A DNA stretch of 64,000 bases from the NCBI RefSeq assembly GCF_001594015.1, contig NZ_LTBC01000001.1, forward strand, positions 1-64,000, in the 5' to 3' direction. This DNA is from Moorella mulderi DSM 14980. GTDB lineage: Bacteria; Bacillota; DSM-521; Neomoorellales; Neomoorellaceae. The notes beneath the pieces were generated by a model, which saw only the letters and a program-made list of their open reading frames with translations, was not told the origin of the DNA and ran no database searches. Of this stretch, positions 42,986 to 52,001 are shown in pieces. How positions within the stretch are numbered: the first letter of the stretch is position 1; every line of letters starts with the position of its first letter. The translations under genes and the position numbers were made by a program.

Positions 42986-43831
42986 ATGATCCGGGCTGAA
43001 AATGTAGAGTTTACTTACCCCAACGGTTTCCAAGCCCTCAGGGACCTATCCTTTCATATCCGGTCCGGGGAATTCGTGGCCCTCATCGGCCAGAACGGCG
43101 CCGGGAAAACCACCCTCCTCAAGCTCCTGAACGGGCTTCTTAAACCCACAGCGGGCAGGATCCTGATCGGCGGCCTGGATACGGCCCGGGCGCGGGTGGC
43201 TGAACTGGCGCGCAAGGTAGGTTTCCTTTTTCAAAACCCGGATCACCAGATCTTCCTGCCCACCGTCAGGGAAGAACTGGCCTTCGGTCCTAAGAATTTA
43301 GGTCTCAAAGGGGCGGCCCTGGAAGATAGGGTGGCGGAAGCGGCTGCCGCCGTAGGCCTCACTCCTTATCTTGACGTTAACCCCCGGCAGCTCAGCAAAG
43401 GCCAGCGCCAGCGGGTGGCCCTGGCCTCCGTCCTGGCCATGCAGCCGGAAGTCCTGGTCCTGGACGAACCCACCACCGGCCAGGATTACCGCGAAGCCCT
43501 GGAAATAATGAGGCTTGTCAAGAAGCTGCACCAGCAAGGCCACACAGTACTCCTCGTCAGCCACGATATGGAAATGGTGGCCCGCTTCGCCGGCCGGGCC
43601 CTCGTCCTGGGGGAAGGACGGTTGCTCCTGGATGGGCCCGTGGCGACAGTTTTTGCCCGGGAAGATATTCTGGCCGCAACCGGCCTCGTACCTCCCCAGG
43701 TCATCCAGCTCGCCCGTCCTTACCAGGAACAGGGACTCCTGCGCCCCGTCCTGACGGTAGAAGAATTGTATGCCGAAATTATCGCCGCTTTAAGGGGTGA
43801 GGTAGATGCCCGGCAAGTCCTTCCTGCATAA
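42986..43831 (+). CDS. ecfA2: ECF transporter ATPase EcfA2
   Basis: 281 residues. Walker A is GQNGAGKTT (about 36-44), the ECF Q-loop is in GFLFQNPDHQIFLPTVREE, the signature is LSKGQRQR (with K in place of the second G) and Walker B is VLVLDEPTTGQD. It forms a heterodimer with EcfA1. Begins 297 bp after ecfA1, an unusually large gap for this operon. Its 3' end overlaps ecfT by 26 bp. Start supported by TTGGAGG. Confidence 0.92.
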   Translation: MIRAENVEFTYPNGFQALRDLSFHIRSGEFVALIGQNGAGKTTLLKLLNGLLKPTAGRILIGGLDTARARVAELARKVGFLFQNPDHQIFLPTVREELAFGPKNLGLKGAALEDRVAEAAAAVGLTPYLDVNPRQLSKGQRQRVALASVLAMQPEVLVLDEPTTGQDYREALEIMRLVKKLHQQGHTVLLVSHDMEMVARFAGRALVLGEGRLLLDGPVATVFAREDILAATGLVPPQVIQLARPYQEQGLLRPVLTVEELYAEIIAALRGEVDARQVLPA

Positions 43832-44561
43832 ACTCAACCCCCTTACCAAAGTCGTCTGGTCCCTGGCCGTTATTACCCTGGCCTTTGTCTACCAGGAACC
43901 CCTGCCCATCTTAAGCCTCTGGGCCTCGGTCCTGGCCGTCGCCCTGATTGGTAAGGTGTTGCGGGAAATCTTGCCCGCCATCCGGGGGCTTATAATATTT
44001 GCCGCCATCTTTTTCCTCTTTCAGGTCTTTTTAATCGACGAGGGCCAGGTTGTTTTTACCCTGGTACCCGGCACCGGCATCGGCCGCATCACCGACGTGG
44101 GGCTCAAGGCCTGCACCATGCTCGCTTTAAGGATGCTGGCCATGACATCTACCATTCCCGTTCTCCTGGCCACCACCCCGCCCAAGGATATGATTGTCGC
44201 CTTTGTGGAAAAACTGAAGGTGCCCTATGTCTATGCCCTGATGCTGGTAACCTCTTTAAGGTTTATCCCTACCCTGCAGGAAGAATTGAGCCTGGTCATC
44301 CAGGCCCAGCGGGCCTGGGCCTACGACCTGGAAGGCCGCAATATTATCAAGCGCTTTCTGGCCCTCATTCCCCTGGCCCTCCCTCTCCTCCTCATGTCCG
44401 TCCAGCGGGCCCGGACCATGGCCATCTCCATGGAAACCCGCGCTTTTGGCGCCGGCCCCCGTACCAGCCTGCACACCTCGACCTTCCAGCTACTGGACAT
44501 AGGGGTAATCTCTTCGTGCCTGCTCCTGACAGCCGTTCTGGCGGTTGTATCGCTGCGTTAG
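43806..44561 (+). CDS. ecfT: ECF transporter T-component EcfT
   Basis: 251 residues, six membrane helices. N-terminal HKLNPLTKVVWSL is typical. Two coupling motifs of the 'A-R-G/S' type are present in the C-terminal half: QAQRAWAYDLEGRNIIKRFL (about 165) and QRARTMAISMETRAFGAGPR (about 195). EcfT links the two ATPases to the S-component. It overlaps ecfA2 by 26 bp. A truncated copy of its 3' end lies at 30,432. A strong terminator follows. Confidence 0.9.
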   Translation: MPGKSFLHKLNPLTKVVWSLAVITLAFVYQEPLPILSLWASVLAVALIGKVLREILPAIRGLIIFAAIFFLFQVFLIDEGQVVFTLVPGTGIGRITDVGLKACTMLALRMLAMTSTIPVLLATTPPKDMIVAFVEKLKVPYVYALMLVTSLRFIPTLQEELSLVIQAQRAWAYDLEGRNIIKRFLALIPLALPLLLMSVQRARTMAISMETRAFGAGPRTSLHTSTFQLLDIGVISSCLLLTAVLAVVSLR

Positions 44562-44596
44562 CCCCGGTATCGTAACCGGGGCTAATGCGTTTTTTG
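44558..44596 (+). terminator. intrinsic terminator of the ECF operon
   Basis: Stem TTAGCCCCGGT (44558-44568) with ACCGGGGCTAA (44575-44585), then a T-run at 44590-44595. Confidence 0.9.
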
Positions 44597-44618
44597 GCAA
44601 CAGGATATCGGGGATTCC

Positions 44619-44663
44619 TTGACTGGAGTTATTTTCAAGTATATACTTAAGGTAAACTTAAGT
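44619..44663 (+). promoter_or_regulatory. promoter and palindromic operator of the Phd/PIN pair
   Basis: -35 TTGACT (44619-44624), 17-bp spacer, -10 TATACT (44642-44647). A 7-bp inverted repeat ACTTAAG/CTTAAGT (44645-44651, 44657-44663) overlaps the -10 and is a likely antitoxin autorepression site. Confidence 0.8.
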
Positions 44664-44694
44664 TCTAACTAATACCTTCTTGGGGGGAAACGCA

Positions 44695-44952
44695 TTGGAA
44701 TTTGCCACCAGCAAGGAGCTACGTATTTATACTGGAAAGATATTAGAGAAGGTTAGGGCCGGGGAACGTTTTGCCATTACGCATCGGGGTAAGCCTGTGG
44801 CATGGCTAATACCCTTTGAAAATGACACTCCCGAATTTTCCCCTCTTCCCTATCATGAGGCGTGGGCAGATATTGAACGGGCCCTGGAAGCCAGCGAGCC
44901 ATATTACCCTGACTGGCACGAAGCTCTCAAGGAAAGCAGGCGGCAAAAGTGA
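44695..44952 (+). CDS. Phd/YefM-type antitoxin
   Basis: 85 residues from the TTG at 44695 with GGGGGGAA upstream. An earlier TTG at 44680 would overlap this site. The N-terminus EFATSKELRIYTGKILEKV and ITHRGKPVAWLIP match the Phd/YefM DNA-binding fold. The C-terminal tail (YPDWHEALKESRRQK) would wrap the toxin. It overlaps the next gene by four bases and has a palindromic operator upstream, so autoregulation is expected. Confidence 0.85.
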   Translation: MEFATSKELRIYTGKILEKVRAGERFAITHRGKPVAWLIPFENDTPEFSPLPYHEAWADIERALEASEPYYPDWHEALKESRRQK

Positions 44953-45416
44953 TATTCGTAGATTCTGATGTATTACTAATCGACCTGCGCTATCGCCGTG
45001 ACACTAAGTATAAAGAAAACGCTGCTTTTTTAGCCGGGCTCAAGCATGGCAAGCAACAAGGTATTACATCGATCTTCAATGTTTTAGAGGTATGTGGTAT
45101 CCTTTCCTATAACTTAAACGAGCAGCAGCTATTAAACCTTTATTGTCATTTGCCGACCCATTACAACCTGCAAATTTACCCGCCCTCAAAGGAGTACCTG
45201 CCGCGCCTAACAGTAAAAAGTATCCTGGCCATCATAAGCAAAAAGGCCAGCTTTGGCGATGCGCTAATTATCTATACGGTACGAAACATGGGTCCACTGG
45301 TATCGCACTATGTTAGCTGGAACGCCAGGCATTTCCTCCAGCAGTTGTCCATACCAGCTTTGACGCCAGCAGAGGCCCTGGAAACTGGAATTCTGAAAAA
45401 TGCTGGCCCTGAATGA
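44949..45416 (+). CDS. PIN-domain toxin (ribonuclease)
   Basis: 155 residues starting at GTG 44949, coupled to the antitoxin gene. PIN fold acidic residues: D5/D7 in MIFVDSDVLLIDL, a Glu in NVLEVCG (about 47) and a later Asp in FGDALIIYTV (about 105). The family cleaves RNA. The AT content of this gene is higher than that of its neighbours, consistent with horizontal transfer of the pair. Confidence 0.82.
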   Translation: MIFVDSDVLLIDLRYRRDTKYKENAAFLAGLKHGKQQGITSIFNVLEVCGILSYNLNEQQLLNLYCHLPTHYNLQIYPPSKEYLPRLTVKSILAIISKKASFGDALIIYTVRNMGPLVSHYVSWNARHFLQQLSIPALTPAEALETGILKNAGPE

Positions 45417-45481
45417 AAAAAGATTGCCCCGGCCGTATAACTATACCCTTTCCGGTAAAGGTTAATTAAGGGGTGCCGTGC

Positions 45482-45934
45482 TTGGAAGAAAAGGACCTTA
45501 TCCGTAGCCTCAACTGGTTCTACAGCCTGGAAATCGAGCAGGTAGACCTCTATAAGAGCCAGGCCCGGGCAGCAACGGACATTTACCTGCGGCAGGTATT
45601 GACCCGGATAGCGGCTATGGAACAGGAACACGTCATCAACCTGGAAGCGGAAATCAGCCGCCGCGGCGCCACCCCGACCCGCCTGGGAGCCATCATTGCT
45701 CCCCTCCTGGGGGTGGCAGCCGGGACCATCCTCAACTGGACCAATACCCGCACCCTCCTCTGGGCCAACATTACTTTAGAAGAAAAGGCCATGGCTGACT
45801 ACAAACGGCTGATTCTCAAAGTTGCCGAAAAACCCCTTTTTAACCTCCTCTGGAGCCACCTAATTGATGAAGACCTGCATGCCGCCTGGTTCAGCAATAA
45901 GCTGAAAGAGCTCGATCGCCTGGCCCTGTATTAA
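45482..45934 (+). CDS. ferritin-like/COQ7-type di-iron protein
   Basis: 150 residues from the TTG at 45482, eight bases after AAGGGG. The GTG at 45473 overlaps the site. Helical, with SLEIEQVDLYKSQ (Glu-x-x-x-x-Asp/Tyr) and AMEQEHVINLEAEI (Glu-x-x-His), then ITLEEKAMADYKRLI and HLIDEDLHAAWF (Glu...Glu, Asp-x-x-His). These are the four-helix iron-ligand pairs of rubrerythrin/COQ7-like proteins. Between them lies a GAIIAPLLGVAAGTILNW hydrophobic stretch. Role may be oxygen or peroxide defence, in keeping with the adjoining cytochrome bd genes. That is inference. Confidence 0.7.
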   Translation: MEEKDLIRSLNWFYSLEIEQVDLYKSQARAATDIYLRQVLTRIAAMEQEHVINLEAEISRRGATPTRLGAIIAPLLGVAAGTILNWTNTRTLLWANITLEEKAMADYKRLILKVAEKPLFNLLWSHLIDEDLHAAWFSNKLKELDRLALY

Positions 45935-45953
45935 CAGGATGGTATAGAAAAAC

Positions 45954-46013
45954 TTGACAGGAAAAATAGAATGAGTTATTATTACTATAAACTATACCAA
46001 ATGAATATACTTT
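45954..46013 (+). promoter_or_regulatory. promoter and operator-like site of the Rrf2 gene
   Basis: -35 TTGACA (45954-45959), 17-bp spacer, -10 TATTAT (45977-45982). From 45989 to 46013 lies a 25-bp imperfect palindrome (AAACTATA ... TATACTTT) that spans the start site and recurs before cydA. Confidence 0.8.
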
Positions 46014-46032
46014 AGATCGGATGTAGTTTTAC

Positions 46033-46443
46033 ATGCGCTTAAACCAGGCCACTGATTATGCCTTCCGCGCCGTCCTGTACCTTGCGAAACTGGAACCAGG
46101 CACCATCGCCGAAGCCCAGACGATTGCGTCCCGCGAAGATATCCCCATGCGCTTCTTGCTTAAAATCATGCGTTCCCTGGTGCAGGCCGGGATAGTGCAA
46201 TCCTACCGCGGCATTAGCGGCGGTTTTGCCCTGGCCCGGCCGGCTGGGGAAATTACCCTGCTGGATGTCGTCGAAGCAGTAGAAGGACCAGTCAGCATTA
46301 ACCGCTGCCTCCTGGACCCGGAGTACTGTAATAAACACGGCGCCCCTCACTGCCCGGTACACCGGGCCCTGGGCTCAGTCCAGGCCGTCCTGCGCCGGGA
46401 GCTGGAGCGTTACAACTTTGCCGAGCTGGCCGGGAAAAGTTGA
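46033..46443 (+). CDS. Rrf2-family regulator (probable Fe-S sensor)
   Basis: 136 residues. Winged helix at about 1-75 (MRLNQATDYAFRAVLYLAKL, IMRSLVQAGIVQSYRGISGG) typical of Rrf2. Three cysteines at about 94-108 (INRCLLDPEYCNKHGAPHC) occupy the cluster-binding loop of IscR/NsrR/RsrR-like proteins. Likely senses redox state, NO or oxygen through an iron-sulfur cluster. Its own promoter carries the site also found upstream of cydA, so it probably represses both. Start ATG follows a weak site, but the N-terminus is as expected. Confidence 0.88.
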   Translation: MRLNQATDYAFRAVLYLAKLEPGTIAEAQTIASREDIPMRFLLKIMRSLVQAGIVQSYRGISGGFALARPAGEITLLDVVEAVEGPVSINRCLLDPEYCNKHGAPHCPVHRALGSVQAVLRRELERYNFAELAGKS

Positions 46444-46476
46444 GGGAAGGATTGAAAGGAGGGATTATTTTCAAAT

Positions 46477-46501
46477 AAACTATACTATTTGGATATACTT
46501 T
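46477..46501 (+). promoter_or_regulatory. second Rrf2-type operator, upstream of cydA
   Basis: 25-bp site (AAACTATA ... TATACTTT) matching 20 of 25 positions of the one at 45,989-46,013, same length and orientation. It lies 28 bp before the cydA start codon. No separate promoter with good -35 is obvious, so it may work on readthrough or on a start site within it. Confidence 0.8.
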
Positions 46502-46529
46502 TATGTATTTTAAGGGGAGGAGAAAAGTT

Positions 46530-47915
46530 ATGGATGCACTCTTGCTGGCCAGGTGGCAGTTCGGGATTACCTCGGTTTACCACTTCCTCTTCGTTCCCCT
46601 GACCCTGGGACTATCCGTCCTGGTGGCCATCATGGAAACCATCTACGTCCGCACTGGTGATGAAACTTACAAGAACATGGCCCGCTTCTGGGGCAGGCTC
46701 TTCCTCATCAACTTTGCCATGGGCGTGGTGACCGGTATCGTCCAGGAGTTTCACTTCGGCATGAACTGGTCAGAGTACTCCCGCTTCGTCGGGGATATTT
46801 TCGGCGCTCCCCTGGCCGTAGAAGCCCTGGCCGCCTTTTTCCTGGAATCCACCTTTCTGGGCCTGTGGCTCTTTGGCTGGGATAAGCTGCCTAAAACCCT
46901 CCATGCCGCCTGTATCTGGCTGGTGGCCTTCGGAACCAACCTTTCCGCCTTCTGGATCCTGGTGGCCAACTCCTTTATGCAGGAGCCGGTAGGTTACGTC
47001 CTGCGCAACGGCCGGGCCGAGATGACAGATTTCTTTGCCCTGCTGACCAACCCCCATGTCCTCTACCAATTCCCCCACACCGTCCTGGCCGGCTTTGTGA
47101 CGGCAGCCTTTTTTGTCATGGGGATCAGTGCCTATCATCTCCTGCGGCAAAGCCAATTAGAGCCCTTCCGCCGTTCCTTCCGGCTGGCCTTGATAATGGG
47201 CGTCATCAGCAGCCTGCTGGTGGCGGCCGTCGGCCACTTCCAGGGCCAGTACTTGGTAAGTGCCCAGCCTATGAAGATGGCAGCCGCCGAGGCCTTGTGG
47301 GAGAGTGCCGCTCCGGCCCCCCTGGCCCTGGCGGCCCTGGTTGATGAAAGAACCCAGACCAATACCTTCGAGATTAAAATTCCCGCCCTGGCCAGCTTTC
47401 TTGCCTATAACAGCTTCCAGGGCGAGGTTAAAGGCCTGAAGGATCTCCAGGCCGCGGCAGAGGCCAGCTATGGCCCCGGCAGTTATATCCCGCCGGTCGC
47501 CCCGGTCTTCTGGAGCTTCCGCCTGATGGTCGTCGCCGGGCTGTGGTTAATTTTACTGTCCCTTTACAGCCTGTACCTGTGGCGGCGGAGACGCCTGGAA
47601 GAAAAACCCCTGGTCCTCAAAGCCCTCCTCTGGAGCATTCCCGTGCCCTATCTCGCCAACACCGCCGGCTGGTTGATGGCCGAGATCGGTCGCTATCCCT
47701 GGATTGTCTACGGGCTGCAGCGGGTCGAGGCGGCCGTCTCGCCCGGGGTATCCGCCGCCGCTATTTTGACGACCCTGGTGGCTTTTACCCTGCTGTACGG
47801 GGTCCTGGCGGTAGCCGACGTCTACCTCCTGGCTAAATACGCCCGGCAGGGTGTTGAGACAACTCCTGCCACCAGGATGTTAGATAATTCCGGGGAGGTA
47901 TCCTTATGGATCTAA
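46530..47915 (+). CDS. cydA: cytochrome bd oxidase subunit I
   Basis: 461 residues from ATG 46530 with GGGGAGGAG upstream, better than the ATG at 46503. N-terminal ARWQFGITSVYHFLFVPLTL with the heme b595 axial His, the Gln-loop region, and VGHFQGQYLVSAQPMKMAAA are typical. Nine membrane helices are expected. With cydB it reduces O2 to water using quinol, which protects an anaerobe from oxygen. Overlaps cydB by ten bases. Complete. Confidence 0.95.
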   Translation: MDALLLARWQFGITSVYHFLFVPLTLGLSVLVAIMETIYVRTGDETYKNMARFWGRLFLINFAMGVVTGIVQEFHFGMNWSEYSRFVGDIFGAPLAVEALAAFFLESTFLGLWLFGWDKLPKTLHAACIWLVAFGTNLSAFWILVANSFMQEPVGYVLRNGRAEMTDFFALLTNPHVLYQFPHTVLAGFVTAAFFVMGISAYHLLRQSQLEPFRRSFRLALIMGVISSLLVAAVGHFQGQYLVSAQPMKMAAAEALWESAAPAPLALAALVDERTQTNTFEIKIPALASFLAYNSFQGEVKGLKDLQAAAEASYGPGSYIPPVAPVFWSFRLMVVAGLWLILLSLYSLYLWRRRRLEEKPLVLKALLWSIPVPYLANTAGWLMAEIGRYPWIVYGLQRVEAAVSPGVSAAAILTTLVAFTLLYGVLAVADVYLLAKYARQGVETTPATRMLDNSGEVSLWI

Positions 47916-48910
47916 CTGTCCTCTGGTTTATCCTGGTAGCCGTCCTTTTTGCCGGCTTCTTTTTCCTGGAGGGCTTTGACTACGGCGTCGGTATCCTGCT
48001 GCCTTTCCTGGGGAAAAGCGATGGGGAACGCCGCGCCATCATTAACAGCATCGGCCCCTTCTGGGACGGCAACGAGGTGTGGATGCTCACCGCCGGCGGG
48101 GCCATGTTTGCCGCCTTCCCCCACTGGTACGCCACCCTTTTCAGCGGCTTTTACCTGGCGTTATTCCTTATCCTCGTAGCCTTAATCTTGCGCGGGGTAG
48201 CCTTTGAATTCCGCAGCAAGGATGAACGTCGTACCTGGCGTAACTTTTGGGATTGGATGCTTTTCCTGGGAAGCCTCTTGCCGGCCCTTCTCTGGGGCGT
48301 GGCCATGGCCAACCTGATCCGGGGCGTACCCATTGACGCCAGGATGCAGTATGCCGGTTCCTTTTTCGATCTCCTTTCCCCCTACACCCTGCTAGGGGGC
48401 TTGACCTCTCTGCTCCTTTTCACCCTACAGGGGGCACTTTTCCTGGCCCTCAAAACCGGGGATGAACTGCCGCAGCGCGCCCGGCAGGCAGGGTTAAAGA
48501 TAGGTACCGGCACTGTGGCGGCCCTCCTCCTGCTGCTAATTATGAGTTACCGGGAAACCGACATCTTTACCCGGATGGTACCGGGAATCGCCGCCTGGGG
48601 CGCTCTGGTGGCCCTTCTCCTGGCCTGGTGGTTGCTCAGCTCCCGGAGCTACGGCGGGGCCTTTATCTTGAACGGTCTGGCCATCCTCCTGGGCACTGCG
48701 GCTCTCTTTGGAGGACTCTTTCCCCGGGTGATGGTTTCCAGCCTGAACCCCCAGTGGAGCCTGACCATTTACCAGGCCTCCTCCAGCCCCTATACCCTTA
48801 AAGTTATGACCATCGTCGCCTTCACCCTGGTACCCGTGGTGCTCCTTTACCAGGGCTGGACCTACTGGGTCTTCCGCCAGCGGGTTAAGGCCAGGGACCT
48901 GGAATATTAG
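47906..48910 (+). CDS. cydB: cytochrome bd oxidase subunit II
   Basis: 334 residues, eight or nine membrane helices. Begins LTVLWFILVAVLFAGFFFLE then GFDYGVGILLPFLGK, GPFWDGNEVWMLTAGGAMFA and the EFRSKD element, all CydB hallmarks. Partner of cydA. Followed 151 bp later by the cydDC gene. The gap shows no gene. Confidence 0.95.
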   Translation: MDLTVLWFILVAVLFAGFFFLEGFDYGVGILLPFLGKSDGERRAIINSIGPFWDGNEVWMLTAGGAMFAAFPHWYATLFSGFYLALFLILVALILRGVAFEFRSKDERRTWRNFWDWMLFLGSLLPALLWGVAMANLIRGVPIDARMQYAGSFFDLLSPYTLLGGLTSLLLFTLQGALFLALKTGDELPQRARQAGLKIGTGTVAALLLLLIMSYRETDIFTRMVPGIAAWGALVALLLAWWLLSSRSYGGAFILNGLAILLGTAALFGGLFPRVMVSSLNPQWSLTIYQASSSPYTLKVMTIVAFTLVPVVLLYQGWTYWVFRQRVKARDLEY

Positions 48911-49061
48911 GAGTTGGAGGCCGGGGGCTTGCCGGAACTGGCTACGCCCGTTCTTGTTTCGAAAGTGCGGCAAAGGGTGAACGGGGCTAGCCAAGAGTTT
49001 TCGAATACGCACCAGAGAGGGTTAGAGCAAAGAAGGTCCTGCGGAGAGAGGGGAAGGTAAT

Positions 49062-52001
49062 TTGCTGCTGGAAAGGAATCTCCTGGGCGAAGCACGCCGG
49101 GTGCGCTGGCACCTGGCCGTGACCGTGGGCCTGGGCCTGGCGGCCGGCTTGCTGGCCATCTTGCAGGCCGGTTACCTGGCCCGGGTGGTGAACGGGGTCT
49201 TCCTGGAAGGGCAGGACCTGCGGGGTGTCTGGCACTGGCTCATGGCCCTCCTGGGCATCATTTTCCTCCGGGCGGGCCTGGCCTGGGGTGTAGAAGTGGC
49301 GGCCCACCGGGCCGCGGCCCGGATCAAATATGACCTGCGCCGGCGCCTGGTGGGCCACCTCCTGGCCGTAGGTCCGTTACCTTTGAAGGATGAGCATACC
49401 GGGGAGCTGGTCAACGTCCTGGTGGAAGGAGTTGAGGACCTGGAGGCTTATTTTGCCCGTTATTTGCCCCAGCTGGCTCTGGCGGCCCTGGTGCCCCTGA
49501 TGGTCCTAGGTTTCGTCTTCCCCCTGGACCTGTTTTCCGGCCTGCTCCTCCTTTTTACCGCTCCCCTGCTTCCCCTGTTCATGCTCCTTATCGGCAACCG
49601 GGCAGAAAGCCTCACTCAACAGCAGTGGCAAACTCTGAGCAGCCTAAGCGGCCACTTCCTGGATGTGCTGCAGGGCCTTACCACCCTGAAAATCTTCGGC
49701 CGCAGCAAAGAACAAGCTGAAATCCTGGCCCGCCTCAGCGACCGTTTCCGGTCCACCACCCTGGGAGTGCTGCGGGTGGCCTTTCTCTCGGCCCTGGTGC
49801 TGGAACTCGTAGCTACCATCAGTACCGCCCTGGTGGCTGTCACCGTGGGACTGCGCCTGGTTTATGCCCAAATACCCTTTAATGAGGCCCTTTTCCTTTT
49901 GCTGCTGGCCCCGGAATTCTACCTGCCCCTGCGCCTCCTGGGCAGCCAGTTCCATGCCGGCCTGGCCGGCGTCAGCGCCGCCCGGCGGATCTTCGCCGTT
50001 CTGGATATGGCAGGCCCTTGCACTACCCCGGCCCCGGCAGTAGCGGACGTAAGGGTCAAATCCCTGCCTCGAGGCGCGGGAACGGGAAATCTCCCGCCGG
50101 GTAGGGAAAGCCGCATACAACCGCCGGGGCTGCATATTGTCCTTGAAGGGGTTCATTATACTTACCCGGATAGGGAGCGGCCGGCCCTGGAAGAGGTCTC
50201 CCTGGAACTCCGGCCGGGGGAAAAGGTGGCCCTGGTTGGTCCCAGCGGCGGGGGGAAAAGCACCATCGCCCACCTGCTCCTGCGTTTCCTGGAGCCTGGC
50301 CGGGGGCTGATTACCGTCAACGGCCTTCCTTTAAACCAGATCCCCCTGGAGGAATGGCGCCGGCAGGTGGCTCTGGTTCCCCAGCATCCCTACCTTTTCA
50401 GCGGTACTATAGCCGACAATATCCTCCTGGGACGTCCGGAAGCCTCGCGGGAGGAAGTGGTGGCCGCGGCCCGCCTCGCCGGGGCCCACGAGTTCATTGC
50501 CGCCCTGCCCCGGGGTTATGATACGCCCATCGGTGAACGGGGGCTGCGCTTGAGCAGCGGCCAGGCGCGGCGCCTGGCCATTGCCCGGGCAATTTTGAAG
50601 GACGCCCCCTTACTGATCCTGGACGAAGCTACGGCCAACCTGGATCCAGCCACTGACCGGCTAATCCAGGCGGCCCTGGATCGCCTGATGGAAAACCGCA
50701 CGGTGCTGATTATCGCCCACCGCCTCAGCACCGTCTACCGGGCGGACCGCATCGTGGTCCTGGCCTCCGGCCGCGTGGTGGAGGCAGGACGGCACGAGGC
50801 ATTAATGGCGCGGCAGGGTGCCTATTACCGCCTGGTCACGGCCTTTCATTGCGCAACCGGAAGGGTCAAGATTAGCTCAGCGCCCGCTAACTCGCTCCAC
50901 TCCGGAGAGTTTGCTGGAGCGGAGGACTATGCCTTCGGGCAGGACCGGCGCCAATCCGTTAGCATGGCTGCCCGCTCCACACGCTCTCTCGATATGCCGT
51001 ACTTTTCATGCCGCCAAAAACATCACCAGCCTGGAAGCACGCCTACCCCTGGCCCCCAGAACTGCACCGCCCTGTACCGGCAGTTAACCCCTACCCATTT
51101 TAAGCGGAGAACTACCACCAACACTTTCATCCATCTCCTGGGTCTGCTTGCATCCTCTTGGCCCGCTGTGCTGGGAGCCACCCTGCTTGGATTTTTTACC
51201 ATAGCCAGCAACGTCGGCCTCATGGCTACCGCTGCCTTTCTCATTGCCGGCGCCGCCCTCCACCCGCCGGTTTTAGACCTCATGCTCCCCATCGTCGGGG
51301 TGCGCTTTTTTGGTATCTCCCGGGCCGCCAGCCGTTACCTGGAACGTTACGTCAACCATAGCGTAACCTTGCACTTCCTCAGCCGGCTGCGGGTTTCCTT
51401 TTACCAGGCCCTTGAACCCCTGGCCCCGGCCCGGTTACCGGACCACCACAGTGGTGACTTACTGAGCCGGGTCGTGGCCGATGTGGCGACCCTGGAAAAC
51501 TTTTATCTCCGCGTCCTGGCCCCGCCCCTGGTGGCCCTGCTGGTAATGGTGGCCGTTTTCGTTTTCCTGGCCTATTTTACCATCAAACCGGCCCTGGCCT
51601 GGCTGTTATTTTTCCTTGGGGCTGGCATCATTGTGCCCCTGGGCCTGAAGGCTGCCGGGCGGGGTGCGGGCCGTCAGCAGGGGGAGGTGCGGGCGGCCCT
51701 TAACGCCGCCCTGGTGGATACCGTTCAAGGCATGCCTGAAATCCTGGCCTTCGGCCGCGCCAGGCAGCAGCAGGAACGCATCGCCGCCTTGAGCCAGGAA
51801 CTGCTGGTTCTCCAGGGCCACGATGCCTGGAGGACCGGGCTGGCAGCCGCCCTGACAGGCCTGGCCATGAACCTGGCCCTGTGGTCGGTCCTGGTGCTGG
51901 CCATCCCCCTGGTGGACCGCGGCCAGCTGGACGGTATCTACCTGGCCATGCTGGCCCTGGGGGCGGCCGCTAGCTTTGAGGCCTCCTGCCCCTGCCTATG
52001 A
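49062..52001 (+). CDS. cydDC: fused CydD-CydC thiol exporter (frame interrupted at its end)
   Basis: 979 residues from TTG 49062 (GGGGAAGG upstream). Residues about 1-590 form a complete CydD: six membrane helices, then an ATPase with GPSGGGKST (Walker A), LSSGQARRLAIARA (a modified signature) and LLILDEATANLD. Then comes a roughly 95-residue low-homology linker, followed by the CydC membrane domain starting LLGLLASSWPAVLGATLLGF (about 690). The frame ends at a stop in SFEASCPCL, where homology to CydC continues one base out of frame. CydDC exports glutathione or cysteine and is needed to assemble cytochrome bd. Confidence 0.85.
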   Translation: MLLERNLLGEARRVRWHLAVTVGLGLAAGLLAILQAGYLARVVNGVFLEGQDLRGVWHWLMALLGIIFLRAGLAWGVEVAAHRAAARIKYDLRRRLVGHLLAVGPLPLKDEHTGELVNVLVEGVEDLEAYFARYLPQLALAALVPLMVLGFVFPLDLFSGLLLLFTAPLLPLFMLLIGNRAESLTQQQWQTLSSLSGHFLDVLQGLTTLKIFGRSKEQAEILARLSDRFRSTTLGVLRVAFLSALVLELVATISTALVAVTVGLRLVYAQIPFNEALFLLLLAPEFYLPLRLLGSQFHAGLAGVSAARRIFAVLDMAGPCTTPAPAVADVRVKSLPRGAGTGNLPPGRESRIQPPGLHIVLEGVHYTYPDRERPALEEVSLELRPGEKVALVGPSGGGKSTIAHLLLRFLEPGRGLITVNGLPLNQIPLEEWRRQVALVPQHPYLFSGTIADNILLGRPEASREEVVAAARLAGAHEFIAALPRGYDTPIGERGLRLSSGQARRLAIARAILKDAPLLILDEATANLDPATDRLIQAALDRLMENRTVLIIAHRLSTVYRADRIVVLASGRVVEAGRHEALMARQGAYYRLVTAFHCATGRVKISSAPANSLHSGEFAGAEDYAFGQDRRQSVSMAARSTRSLDMPYFSCRQKHHQPGSTPTPGPQNCTALYRQLTPTHFKRRTTTNTFIHLLGLLASSWPAVLGATLLGFFTIASNVGLMATAAFLIAGAALHPPVLDLMLPIVGVRFFGISRAASRYLERYVNHSVTLHFLSRLRVSFYQALEPLAPARLPDHHSGDLLSRVVADVATLENFYLRVLAPPLVALLVMVAVFVFLAYFTIKPALAWLLFFLGAGIIVPLGLKAAGRGAGRQQGEVRAALNAALVDTVQGMPEILAFGRARQQQERIAALSQELLVLQGHDAWRTGLAAALTGLAMNLALWSVLVLAIPLVDRGQLDGIYLAMLALGAAASFEASCPCL

